From Chitinophagales bacterium (GTDB taxonomy: Bacteria > Bacteroidota > Bacteroidia > Chitinophagales > UBA8649), in assembly GCA_020635995.1 (NCBI GenBank), contig JACJYS010000005.1:1-64000 (forward strand): a stretch of DNA of 64,000 nucleotides, given 5' to 3'. The notes beneath the pieces are model-generated. The model worked only from the letters and a program-made list of their open reading frames with translations. It was not told where the DNA came from and made no database searches. Each line of letters begins with the position of its first letter. Position 1 is the first letter of the stretch. Below are positions 56,301 through 63,642 of this stretch, piece after piece. The position numbers were made by a program, and so were the translations under genes.

Positions 56301-57499
56301 CATTCTACTGAAGCTATAGAAACAGAACTTGGAGTAGTAGTAAGCATTATTTCTTCTGAACCATTTGCACATATTGTATCTAATTGATTAAAATGAATAT
56401 TAAATGAGTCTTCAACAAATACCATCATACTATCTACACCACAATCAGAAGTAATGAAATATTCAGTATCTTGAGTAGGATTAACATAAGGATTAGGAAC
56501 TGAAGGATCACTTAATCCCGCTGTAGGACTCCATGATACTGTAGCCCACGGTGCTACGCCTGTTGCATTAATTTGTCTGCCTATTCCTCCACACGAAACT
56601 AAAAAGTCTGGTCCAGCGTCAGTTGGATTCATATATACAGTAGCTGTAGTACTACAAGTGTCATCTATCAAATTGGTATAATAGTATGTGGTAGTATTAG
56701 TACCGGTAGGCACAAATTCTATAGGATTATCAAATAAAAAATTCCAGTTTTCATCAAAAAACCCATAAGTAGGGTCTGCTAAAAACACTTGAACATTATC
56801 TAAACCCCAGTGGTCAAAATTTTCTGTTGAACTAAATATTTGAGACCATTGAATTTGAGTTGAATTAGTTTGTGCTCCCACAGGAATAGGGAAACAATAT
56901 GTGGCCCACTGAGTAAATGGAGTTTGCCCAGAAGCTCCCGGTGCTGTTGATGCATTACCCGGATTAGAAACCCAAATACCCGGTCCCCAGCCATTTCCAC
57001 TTGGGTCAACAGAAGTTCCATTTGGAATAAAATAAGCAATATCTATCCAAGTAGTACCTCCGTCTATTGAATATTGCAAAGAAACGCCTTCGTCTGGTTC
57101 GTCTGGACCTTCTGTGGGCGTTGGATCACTTTGTACGGCATATACTAAATCAAAACATATTTGACCTCCATAAGTTAAATCTAATCCTATAGAAGTTAAA
57201 TTTCTTGGTACATCCGCTTGGTCTCCCATCCATAAATAAGTATCATTAGTTAAACTTGGAATATACGGATTGTCAAACTGTGCTGAACTTGTAGCTTGCC
57301 ACCCAGGACCCGCATTTCCTAAATTAAAGTCATTATTTAAGGCATAATCTGCAAAACCACTTAAAAATATTTTAGCAGTATCGCCACAATCTAAGGTATC
57401 TGCCAAAGGAACAGCATTTACAACACACTGAGCATTAACTTTCCCTATAAAAAAATATGATGATACTATTACAAGTAATAAAGTGTAAATCTTTTTCAT
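53303..57499 (-). CDS. giant secreted protein with T9SS type-B C-terminal domain
   Basis: The 1398-aa exported protein has a signal peptide (residues 1-23). An N-terminal adhesin-like region follows, and then many PKD/Ig-like beta-sandwich segments. The segments include a lectin-like region near 490-660 with the GLGDETTVGPISLGF motif. The last ~85 residues begin with NAFSPNGDGKNDLFFPVYL and include YNRWGELVYQ and NGWDGTFQG, the hallmarks of the type-B (gliding-motility-associated) C-terminal domain. Type-B proteins are usually exported by T9SS together with a partner PorP/SprF, which is the next gene. It is likely a surface adhesin or motility-related filament. Confidence 0.9.
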   Translation of the reverse strand: MKKIYTLLLVIVSSYFFIGKVNAQCVVNAVPLADTLDCGDTAKIFLSGFADYALNNDFNLGNAGPGWQATSSAQFDNPYIPSLTNDTYLWMGDQADVPRNLTSIGLDLTYGGQICFDLVYAVQSDPTPTEGPDEPDEGVSLQYSIDGGTTWIDIAYFIPNGTSVDPSGNGWGPGIWVSNPGNASTAPGASGQTPFTQWATYCFPIPVGAQTNSTQIQWSQIFSSTENFDHWGLDNVQVFLADPTYGFFDENWNFLFDNPIEFVPTGTNTTTYYYTNLIDDTCSTTATVYMNPTDAGPDFLVSCGGIGRQINATGVAPWATVSWSPTAGLSDPSVPNPYVNPTQDTEYFITSDCGVDSMMVFVEDSFNIHFNQLDTICANGSEEIMLTTTPSSVSIASVEWNNVGTLNDSTGNNVTASPMITTQYVATVTSDSGCVIQDSVLLQVQGVGLPIAVTPQNPTVCEGSSVDLTVGISPDAPAYILVESSYNLMSTTGGTTITGLGDETTVGPISLGFNFPFFGTGYNEVYLSSNGFISFNSLASAYIGNTIIPSTNLPNNIIAWLWDDLNFSSGGTASYYTGGTAPNRYVVFNFIGVNHFGSSNTVSVQVILYENGTVVINNIDVQNDGTFATMTQGIENGTGTEGYAIDSLNSTSFTISQTSFSYIPLSPPVNPNYTWTPPTWLSSTSGATVTSTPEGDIEYTVNMQDGFCTTSATVYVNVDTITIDSLSDDIALSCPDDNIQLYGAASTTTLLQPKDSVIQIGTDSVLSTTTYTPYRGLWEDARLQYLFYASELSAQGLVAGDNLSGIAFQVATSNSTMPYSGFTISMAHSNLTAMTGFVTTGFVTVAPSSTYNEHLGWNWHNFSTNFTWDGVSNIIVQACFDNNDWTNNDAVYYTETVQNTAVYDVTDGASGCSLNAPFASNDRPNVRFKTDYVPAGYAPISYQWSSNPAWTFNDDTIQNPIITDEVNTVTTVYLEVSDGSCTTIDSLEINFAGSLTVSNDTTICEGDTVQLFANGGSNPVWTPNNSSLSNDTIFNPTAYPSTTTTYNVDVELTNCTVNGQVTVTVNEIDAPILNGGASQVGTCLDEPVTLLTNAASSYDMVWTGPETGTGSSIVVNTTGLYTLTITDALGCSRSTDIQVNIANPATLNTDLVRNVLCCNDTVVIDFDAIVENGVALDRVYWNGNINPAPGPVTLTSGVNATYGIRTVDVNGCESLTEYTVTTACNNGQIEALDTLVINQTHEYQVVNSLDNTDYVWYPASRFNGNTFSADSAGLNSVSVDIINQFVLNNGDNFSCIETDSTTVYVIEVSNPEMPNAFSPNGDGKNDLFFPVYLDNNSNVTTFNVYNRWGELVYQYNNDNGWDGTFQGEDQPVDVYNYYIVIDKITENYIISGSVSLFR

Positions 57500-57511
57500 G
57501 TTTCCTAATTT

Positions 57512-57937
57512 TTATTTAACATTTACTGAAAAATCAACTAATTTTCCTACAAATGCATTTTGGTGTTTTGTAATAGAATGATCAAAAATACACAAATTCT
57601 TTCTATAAAACTCTTCACAAGTTCCTTCTATAGATGAATTAGCAGGAATTGAAACACTATAAAACTTAGTGTCTTTCTTCTTTTCAGTATTGGCATTGCC
57701 ATAATCCAAAGCTAAGGTATATTCCAAAGCTAAAGTTTCAGATGTTTTATTTTCAAACTTCAGCAATATATAATCGTAATCAAACCCTTGATTAGATTTA
57801 CATACAGAATGTTTGTAAGTAATTGTATAATTTTTATTATCTTCTATATTTACCCAGTCATCACTATTATTAGTTTGACTAAATGCTACAGATATTAATA
57901 AAAAGAAAGAAAAAAGTAAAGTAATTTTTAATTTCAT
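57512..57937 (-). CDS. small exported protein, unknown function, first in T9SS operon
   Basis: The 141-aa protein begins MKLKITLLFSFFLLISVAFS, a signal peptide. The mature part has two Cys pairs (KHSVCKSNQ, GTCEEF, KNLCIFDH) and repeated aromatic beta-type sequence. I do not recognise a family. The stop is 12 bp before the type-B CTD gene, and a TAACTTTG promoter motif lies upstream, so it heads the transcription unit. Confidence 0.62.
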   Translation of the reverse strand: MKLKITLLFSFFLLISVAFSQTNNSDDWVNIEDNKNYTITYKHSVCKSNQGFDYDYILLKFENKTSETLALEYTLALDYGNANTEKKKDTKFYSVSIPANSSIEGTCEEFYRKNLCIFDHSITKHQNAFVGKLVDFSVNVK

Positions 57938-57961
57938 ACTTATGTATATTGTTTAAGTAGG

Positions 57962-57969
57962 CAAAGTTA
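57962..57969 (-). promoter_or_regulatory. -7 motif TAACTTTG for the T9SS surface operon
   Basis: The minus-strand TAACTTTG lies 24 bp from the ATG at 57937. I see no clear -33 TTG. Confidence 0.5.
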
Positions 57970-58079
57970 ACAAAAAAGTAATAAATACTACTATCTTCTT
58001 TAAAGATTAATTAATCTAATATTTTGTGTGAAAAATTACAAAAAAGTACAGTAAAATATGCTTATTCAATTTTTGAACT

Positions 58080-58087
58080 TATATTTG
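58080..58087 (+). promoter_or_regulatory. -7 motif TATATTTG for the 58119 lipoprotein
   Basis: TATATTTG lies 31 bp upstream of the ATG at 58119, the expected place for a Bacteroidota promoter. A well-spaced -33 TTG is not obvious. Confidence 0.5.
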
Positions 58088-58118
58088 CAAAATTATTTCT
58101 AATTAAAAAAACTTAACA

Positions 58119-58949
58119 ATGAAAAAACTTAGTTTACTATTTATGTTGTTTGGAATAACAACAATGACTTTTTTATCAAGCTGTGGTGATTCTACAAACG
58201 CAGGGGAAGATGCACCCTTATTAACGGTTACACCTTCTGAAAGTGGTAATGTAGTGGAAGGTACAGTTGTAACTGTAGAAGTAAGTGCCGGACAAAATCC
58301 AACTTCTAAAAAAGATTTGAAAACATTAACTGTTGCAACACCAGGTACAGATACTACTATCACTATTAATGCACCAACTTATTCAGTTACTTTTAATGTA
58401 ACCGCTCCTCAAGAAGGACAAAGTGATACTTACACTTTCACTCTAACAGACAAAGCTGATGTATCAACTACTAAATCTTTTACGTTAACAGGTACAAGTA
58501 GCTCAACAGGTACAAACTTTGGTGCTGAAATTTCCGGTGCATTTTTCCACATTGGTGGTACAGAAAAAGGTGCTTATGATTTAGTAGCAGAAACTCAATT
58601 AGCTGCAAGTGCTAATGATGCTAACAAAGATATGCTAAATTCAGATATAGCCGGAGATCCTTTTTCGGGTTCTTGGAAAACAGGAACAGGCAATGGAACA
58701 AGATATGTAAAAGCTAATTCTTTTGATTATGCTAATGGAACGGTAGAAGATGCTACTACTTACTATAATAGTGGTGCTAATATTTTATCTCAAGCTCAAA
58801 ATCCACAAGCCGGGGATATCTTTATTGCAAAATTAAGAGGCGGGAATGATTATGCTTTAATAAAAGTAGTATCTATTGATCCTAACGATAATACTTGCGG
58901 TTGTGGTAACAAAGGGAAAATAACATTTAGTTTTAAAAAATCTAATTAA
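58119..58949 (+). CDS. lipoprotein, tandem paralogue 1 (conserved N-terminal beta domain, divergent C-terminus)
   Basis: The 276-aa lipoprotein has a signal ending TMTFLSSC. Residues about 33-127 form a beta-sandwich-like domain (LLTVTPSESGNVVEGTVVTV, TYTFTLTDKAD) that is nearly identical to the paralogue at 59048. The C-terminal 150 residues (GAEISGAFFHIGGTE...) differ completely from the paralogue and end with CGCGNKGKITF. Probably a surface lipoprotein with an exchangeable C-terminal domain. Function unknown. Confidence 0.72.
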   Translation: MKKLSLLFMLFGITTMTFLSSCGDSTNAGEDAPLLTVTPSESGNVVEGTVVTVEVSAGQNPTSKKDLKTLTVATPGTDTTITINAPTYSVTFNVTAPQEGQSDTYTFTLTDKADVSTTKSFTLTGTSSSTGTNFGAEISGAFFHIGGTEKGAYDLVAETQLAASANDANKDMLNSDIAGDPFSGSWKTGTGNGTRYVKANSFDYANGTVEDATTYYNSGANILSQAQNPQAGDIFIAKLRGGNDYALIKVVSIDPNDNTCGCGNKGKITFSFKKSN

Positions 58950-58989
58950 ATAAATACACGCAATTAAAAGTTGTGCTAAAAAATTAACA

Positions 58990-59016
58990 TTGGCATAGCT
59001 TTTGATTGTACCTTTG
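58990..59016 (+). promoter_or_regulatory. promoter of the 59048 lipoprotein (TTG, 16-bp spacer, TACCTTTG)
   Basis: TTG at 58990-58992 and TACCTTTG at 59009-59016. The ATG is 32 bp downstream. The gene thus has its own promoter separate from its tandem paralogue. Confidence 0.5.
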
Positions 59017-59047
59017 TATTCAATTCATAAAACAAAAAAAAATAACA

Positions 59048-59818
59048 ATGAAAAAAATTAGTTTATTAATGATGTTGTTTGGAATAGCAACAATGACTTT
59101 TTTATCAAGCTGTGATCCTTCTGGAGATAGCGATGTAACACCTTTATTAACTGTTACACCTTCTGAAAGTGGTAATGTAGTAGAAGGTACAGTTGTAACT
59201 GTAGAAGTAAGTGCCGGACAAAATCCAAGTTCTAAAAAAGATTTAAAAACTTTGGTAATTACAAAACCAGGTACAGATACTACTATCACTATTAATGCAG
59301 CTACTTATGCTGGAACTTTCACATTTGTAGCACCATTAGCTCCACAAAGTGATACTTACACTTTCACTTTAACTGATAAAGCTGATGAAGTAGCTACTAA
59401 ATCTTTTAGCTTAACAGGTACTAGTGGTACAACTACTACTCCGTTAGGTTCTGCTACACCTTTTACATGGCAAAGAGTAGGCGGTAGTGCTGGTACTGGA
59501 TTATCTCAATTTGGATTATCTTGGACTTCAAATACTTCTACAAGTGCTATTATAGCTGACGCAGCAGATAAGTTGGTAGTTTTATCTTCTTCTCAGTGGT
59601 CTTCATTAACTACTCAAGAAGATTTACAAGCAGCTATTGACGCTGGTACAGGAGTTGCTCAATACACAGGAGTTTCTTCTCAACAAAATGGAACTTATGA
59701 TGACGTTTTGGGTACTAAAAACGGAAGTAACTACTACTTAATTCATGTAACTAGTGGTCAAGTTTCAACTTCTGGTTCAGGTACTACTATTACTATTACA
59801 GGTAATTACAAAGAATAA
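59048..59818 (+). CDS. lipoprotein, tandem paralogue 2 (same N-terminal domain, different C-terminus)
   Basis: I start at 59048 because it gives the lipoprotein signal (MKKISLLMMLFGIATMTFLSSC) aligned with paralogue 1; the longer frame from 59006 would include the promoter. The N-terminal ~125 residues are highly similar to paralogue 1. The C-terminal ~125 residues (PFTWQRVGGSAGTGLSQFG...) are unrelated and include a possible short domain ending in TITGNYKE. A perfect terminator follows at 59839. Function unknown. Confidence 0.72.
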   Translation: MKKISLLMMLFGIATMTFLSSCDPSGDSDVTPLLTVTPSESGNVVEGTVVTVEVSAGQNPSSKKDLKTLVITKPGTDTTITINAATYAGTFTFVAPLAPQSDTYTFTLTDKADEVATKSFSLTGTSGTTTTPLGSATPFTWQRVGGSAGTGLSQFGLSWTSNTSTSAIIADAADKLVVLSSSQWSSLTTQEDLQAAIDAGTGVAQYTGVSSQQNGTYDDVLGTKNGSNYYLIHVTSGQVSTSGSGTTITITGNYKE

Positions 59819-59838
59819 TAAATTCTTAATTTCATATC

Positions 59839-59865
59839 AAAACCCGAGCAACTTGCTCGGGTTTT
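59839..59865 (+). terminator. intrinsic terminator after the lipoprotein pair
   Basis: 11-bp perfect stem AAAACCCGAGC / GCTCGGGTTTT, loop AACTT, ending in a T-run; 20 bp past the stop. Confidence 0.85.
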
Positions 59866-59893
59866 TTGTTTATATTAACACCATATTTATTAC

Positions 59894-59921
59894 TTTGGCA
59901 CACTACTTGAACTTATCTTTG
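59894..59921 (+). promoter_or_regulatory. promoter of the DUF4294 gene (TTTG, 16-bp spacer, TATCTTTG)
   Basis: TTTG at 59894-59897 and TATCTTTG at 59914-59921, with the ATG 20 bp downstream. It is the best complete -33/-7 pair in the window. Confidence 0.6.
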
Positions 59922-59941
59922 CAACTAAACTTTTAATAGTT

Positions 59942-60541
59942 ATGAAAACCTTAAAAAATATAACAACCATCATTGCCGCTTTTCTAATTGCAAATATTAG
60001 CCAAGCTCAAGAAGGATATGATTATTCTGATAACATTAGAGTACTTTACGGTAGAGTTTTTAATGGCGATACCATTCCTATGGTTACTGTGCCAGAAGTG
60101 CAAGTAACTTACTATAAATTTAAAGACCAAAAAGAAGAATATTGGTACAACTACTATTTGAAAAGGGTAAAAAAAGTATATCCTTACTACCAAATTGCCA
60201 ACCAAGTGGTAGATGAATTGGAATACGAAAAAAACAACTCTAATAAAAGAGGCTACAATAAATACAAGAAAAACCGTAAGCAAGAGTTGATGAAAGAGTT
60301 TGAAAAAGAACTTAGAGATTTAAAAGTTTCAGAAGGTAAAGTACTGGTTAAAATGATAAACAGAGAAACGGGTATCAATTTTTACGACTTAATTAAAGAA
60401 TACAACTCTGGCATTAAAGCGTGGACATATAATATAGTAGCCAATAGATATGACTATGACCTTAAAGAAGTTTACGACCCTAATAAGGAAGAAAACAGAA
60501 TGCTTGAATTAGCTATTAAGCAGGTATTAGATAATAATTAG
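59942..60541 (+). CDS. exported DUF4294 protein
   Basis: The 199-aa protein has a signal peptide (to about residue 22, AQEG). It then has YGRVFNGDTIPMVTVPEVQV, a charged helical middle (YLKRVKKVYPYYQIANQVV) and KVLVKMINRETGINFYDLI. This matches DUF4294, a Bacteroidota-specific family of unknown function. Its last 26 bp overlap the convergent GT9 gene. It has its own well-formed promoter, so it is probably monocistronic. Confidence 0.82.
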   Translation: MKTLKNITTIIAAFLIANISQAQEGYDYSDNIRVLYGRVFNGDTIPMVTVPEVQVTYYKFKDQKEEYWYNYYLKRVKKVYPYYQIANQVVDELEYEKNNSNKRGYNKYKKNRKQELMKEFEKELRDLKVSEGKVLVKMINRETGINFYDLIKEYNSGIKAWTYNIVANRYDYDLKEVYDPNKEENRMLELAIKQVLDNN

Positions 60542-61508
60542 CCTGTTTTACAATTTCATCTGTATTAATATCATTCATACATTTAAAATGTTTTTTAGGG
60601 CATTCCTTATAGCCTATTTTAGAGCAAGGTTTACAACTTAAATCTTCTACTTGAATTATTTTATAATTCTCTTTATCCATATATGGATACATTCCCAGTT
60701 CGGGCACAGTATTTCCCCATATAGTAATCATATTTTTATTAAATGCCGCTCCTATGTGCATTAAGCCGGTATCGTGGGTTATTAAAAGCTGAGCTTGTTT
60801 TACTACCCATGCCGATTGGTTCAAATTTAATTTGCCACAAGCCGTAACAACTTGCTGATTGGTTGTATGCCTAACTATCTCCTCTCCTCGTGCTAAATCT
60901 TCTAAGCCACCTAAAAGTATAATAGGCTGATTTAGCTTATTGCAAATCTCTATAATTTTTGTGTAAGGCAATCTTTTAGTGAAAAATTTAGCTCCAATAG
61001 CTATAGCTATATAATTATCTCCCACTTCTAGGAACATCTCGCTTACCTTAATTTCATCTTTTTTAGGAATAAAAAAGTCTAAACCTTTGCTATCGTTTTT
61101 TACTCCTAAAGTTTTAGCTGTGTATAAATATCTATCTACTATATGGTTGTACTTAGGCAGTTTGTCTATTTTAAACTGTGTGAGCAACCATTTTTCAAAA
61201 TTGAGTTTATTTACCGTTTTACTCTTTATTCTTAATCTAAATTTAATAATTTGAGTACGTACATTATTGTGCAAATCAATAATTAAATCAAAATTCTCTC
61301 TGCTCAATTCTACAATAAGTTCCTTAATATCTTTATCTAAAGCGTGTACTTTATCTACATAAGGGTTAGATGCCACAATTCCTGCATAAGATTTTTTAGT
61401 GGCATAATGTATTCTTACATCAGGTACTTGTTCTTTTACGCACCTAAGCACAGGCGATGTTAGTACAATATCGCCAATAGAGCTAAATCGCAATATCAGT
61501 ATTTTCAT
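60516..61508 (-). CDS. glycosyltransferase family 9 (heptosyltransferase-like)
   Basis: The 330-aa protein starts MKILILRFSSIGDIVLTSPV, the GT9 signature. It has LIIDLHNNVRTQ in the N-terminal domain, LLITHDTGLMHIGAAF (the sugar-nucleotide/phosphate-binding site) and CKPCSKIGYKECPKKHFKC near the end. GT9 enzymes transfer heptose or related sugars in lipopolysaccharide core synthesis; the exact sugar is inferred by analogy. It overlaps the DUF4294 gene by 26 bp, convergent. Confidence 0.9.
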   Translation of the reverse strand: MKILILRFSSIGDIVLTSPVLRCVKEQVPDVRIHYATKKSYAGIVASNPYVDKVHALDKDIKELIVELSRENFDLIIDLHNNVRTQIIKFRLRIKSKTVNKLNFEKWLLTQFKIDKLPKYNHIVDRYLYTAKTLGVKNDSKGLDFFIPKKDEIKVSEMFLEVGDNYIAIAIGAKFFTKRLPYTKIIEICNKLNQPIILLGGLEDLARGEEIVRHTTNQQVVTACGKLNLNQSAWVVKQAQLLITHDTGLMHIGAAFNKNMITIWGNTVPELGMYPYMDKENYKIIQVEDLSCKPCSKIGYKECPKKHFKCMNDINTDEIVKQANYYLIPA

Positions 61509-61563
61509 AAAAGCAAATAGGTTTAGGTTTGGTTTTTTGTTGCTTTACATTTAATACGAGATA

Positions 61564-61941
61564 TTACTCGGCACTTGTTTCACTTAAAACGGTAGCGGAG
61601 TATTGGTGGTTGGCTATATTATTTACCATAGATATTATTTCGTCTTTTGTTACTACATTATTATCAAAAGATACGGTAGCCGTGCTATCTTCATAAACTA
61701 CATCTGCTACTGCCACACCGGCCATATCGTTTAGTTCTTTTTCTATCAATCCTGCACAGCCTATTTCGCACACCATGCCACTAATAGCCAGCTTTGCTTC
61801 ATCATTAGGCGTAACGGCTACTTTTTCTACCGCCACTTCTTCTTCATTGTGCTTTGCATTTTTATCGCAAGACTTTTGCGAACATGAAAATAAAGTTAAA
61901 GAAGTAACAACAACTAACAATAGATTTTTAAACATTCTCAT
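61564..61941 (-). CDS. lipoprotein with HMA-like heavy-metal-binding domain
   Basis: The 125-aa protein has a lipoprotein signal with lipid Cys20 (TLFSC). Residues about 50-120 fold like a heavy-metal-associated (ferredoxin-like) domain: ISGMVCEIGCAGLIEKEL, then TATVSFDNNVVTKDEIISMV. The metal motif is CxxxC (CEIGC) where the usual form is CxxC, so the metal or role may differ from CopZ-type proteins. It is likely a periplasmic or membrane-tethered metal binder. A TAACTTTG promoter motif is 16 bp upstream of the ATG. Confidence 0.75.
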   Translation of the reverse strand: MRMFKNLLLVVVTSLTLFSCSQKSCDKNAKHNEEEVAVEKVAVTPNDEAKLAISGMVCEIGCAGLIEKELNDMAGVAVADVVYEDSTATVSFDNNVVTKDEIISMVNNIANHQYSATVLSETSAE

Positions 61942-61957
61942 AAATTCTTATTTTGTG

Positions 61958-61965
61958 CAAAGTTA
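61958..61965 (-). promoter_or_regulatory. -7 motif TAACTTTG for the HMA-like lipoprotein
   Basis: The minus-strand TAACTTTG ends 16 bp before the ATG at 61941. The same octamer precedes the T9SS operon at 57962. Confidence 0.5.
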
Positions 61966-62025
61966 AGAAATTTAAAAATAGGCTTAAGTTTTTTAACACC
62001 AAGCAAATGAAAATAAATGTGAAAT

Positions 62026-63432
62026 ATGAAAATTAAATTTTGTGGTGCAGCAGGCACCGTTACAGGAAGTAGTCATTTAATAACTTTAGATGATGGCTTT
62101 AAAATACTTTTAGACTGTGGGCTTTACCAAGGCAATGAAAGCAAATACGAAAATTTTAACTACACGTGGGCTTTCAACCCTGCCGAAATAGATGTACTTA
62201 TACTTTCTCATGCCCACATAGACCACTGCGGTAGAATACCAAAATTTGTAGCTGACGGATACAATAAAGACATTATTTGCACCCACGCCACCAGAAATTT
62301 GGCAAATATTATGCTATTAGATAGCGGCTATATACAAGAAAAAGATGTAAGCTATATAAATGAAAGAAGAAAAAGAAAAGGGCTTCCTTCTGTTGAGCCA
62401 CTTTACACCGTAGCAGAAGCAAAAAAATGTGCAGAAAACTTTGTGGGAATAGGTTATAACAAATGGCATTCTATACATAAAAATGTAGAGGTAAAATTTG
62501 TAGATGCCGGACATATTTTAGGAAGTGCCAGCGTAACGCTTCGTATAAAACAAGAGGACGGAAGCTATAAAACTATAGGTTTTAGTGGCGATATAGGCAG
62601 ACCGCACCGCCCAATTTTAAGAGACCCTCAATTAATGCCACAGGTAGATTATCTTATCTGCGAATCTACTTATGGCGGAGAAGAACACAGCTCTTTGCCT
62701 AACGATAAAACCGATTTATTGAGAATAATAAGAGAAGCTTGTGTAAATAGAAGAGGGAAACTAATAATACCCGCTTTTAGCGTAGGTAGAACACAAGAGT
62801 TGGTTTATATGATGGATCAACTGAGTAATGAAGGTTTATTGCCTAATATTCCTGTATTTGTAGATAGTCCTTTAGCTATAGATGCTACCGAAATTTATAT
62901 GCTACACCCCGAATGCTATGATTTTGATTTATTAGAATACATGGCTAACGACCCTAATCCATTTGGTTTTAGAAAACTAAAATATACACGTAGTGTAGCA
63001 GACTCAAAAGCTATAAACAATGTAAAAGGACCAGCCATAATTATAAGTGCCAGCGGTATGATGAGTGCCGGCAGAGTAAAACACCATTTAAGTAATAATA
63101 TAGAAGACCCAAGCACCACCATATTAGTAGTAGGTTATTGTGCCGAAGGAACTTTAGGCAGAAGAATACGAGATGGAGAAAAGGAAGTACGTATTTTTGG
63201 AGAAACGAAAGCCGTAAATGCCCATGTGGAAATAATGGATTCTTTTAGTGCCCATGGCGACAACAGTGAAATGCTTGACTTTTTAGAAAATCAAGATAGA
63301 GAAAAACTAAAAACTATTTTTTTAGTACATGGCGAACCAAAAAAACAGCAAGCTTTTAAAGAAAGTTTGCACAGCAAAGGCTTTAAACACATAGAAATAC
63401 CGGAGTTGAGAGATGTGGTAAAGTTGTATTAA
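62026..63432 (+). CDS. beta-CASP metallo-beta-lactamase-fold RNase-like protein
   Basis: The 468-aa protein has HAHIDHCGR (residues 62-70) with the zinc ligands, KFVDAGHILGSASVTL, GFSGDIGRP, CESTYGG and the SAHGDNSEMLDFL plus FLVHGEPKKQ motifs. These are the MBL core followed by beta-CASP and RMMBL domains, as in mRNA 3'-processing and RNase J-like nucleases. It probably acts as an endo- or 5'-exoribonuclease in RNA turnover. It is separated from the HMA-like lipoprotein by a divergent spacer of 84 bp. Confidence 0.9.
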   Translation: MKIKFCGAAGTVTGSSHLITLDDGFKILLDCGLYQGNESKYENFNYTWAFNPAEIDVLILSHAHIDHCGRIPKFVADGYNKDIICTHATRNLANIMLLDSGYIQEKDVSYINERRKRKGLPSVEPLYTVAEAKKCAENFVGIGYNKWHSIHKNVEVKFVDAGHILGSASVTLRIKQEDGSYKTIGFSGDIGRPHRPILRDPQLMPQVDYLICESTYGGEEHSSLPNDKTDLLRIIREACVNRRGKLIIPAFSVGRTQELVYMMDQLSNEGLLPNIPVFVDSPLAIDATEIYMLHPECYDFDLLEYMANDPNPFGFRKLKYTRSVADSKAINNVKGPAIIISASGMMSAGRVKHHLSNNIEDPSTTILVVGYCAEGTLGRRIRDGEKEVRIFGETKAVNAHVEIMDSFSAHGDNSEMLDFLENQDREKLKTIFLVHGEPKKQQAFKESLHSKGFKHIEIPELRDVVKLY

Positions 63433-63453
63433 CAATTGATATTAAGTATTCTA

Positions 63454-63510
63454 CAAGGGGTTGAAACCCCTTGGGTTATTGTATTTCTCCAAGGGGTTTC
63501 AACCCCTTGG
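63454..63510. repeat. two GC-rich palindromic repeats in tandem
   Basis: The first is CAAGGGGTTGAAACCCCTTG (63454-63473). The second is a 22-bp near-mirror form at 63489-63510 with arms CCAAGGGGTT and AACCCCTTGG. Their stems of 9 and 10 bp have only 2-nt loops. They may be a terminator for the beta-CASP gene or mobile REP-like palindromes. A 63-codon frame across them is spurious. Confidence 0.65.
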
Positions 63511-63606
63511 ATTATCGTATTCTTATTTCGCCAGTTTGTTATACACTTTCTTCTTTCAAAAATTAATATTTTGTTGCCCTTAAAAAAAGTAAAAAATTCT
63601 GAACGA

Positions 63607-63638
63607 TTGGAGAGTTCAGAACTTTAAATATATATTTG
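63607..63638 (+). promoter_or_regulatory. promoter of nhaA (TTG, 21-bp spacer, TATATTTG)
   Basis: TTG at 63607-63609 and TATATTTG at 63631-63638. The ATG at 63643 begins only 4 bp after the motif, so the transcript would be leaderless or nearly so. Confidence 0.45.
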
Positions 63639-63642
63639 TACC

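Noticed and set aside
63436..63627. 63-codon frame across the palindromic repeats near the right end
   Set aside because: It is composed of the two palindromes plus the promoter of nhaA; no family and overlaps regulatory sequence.
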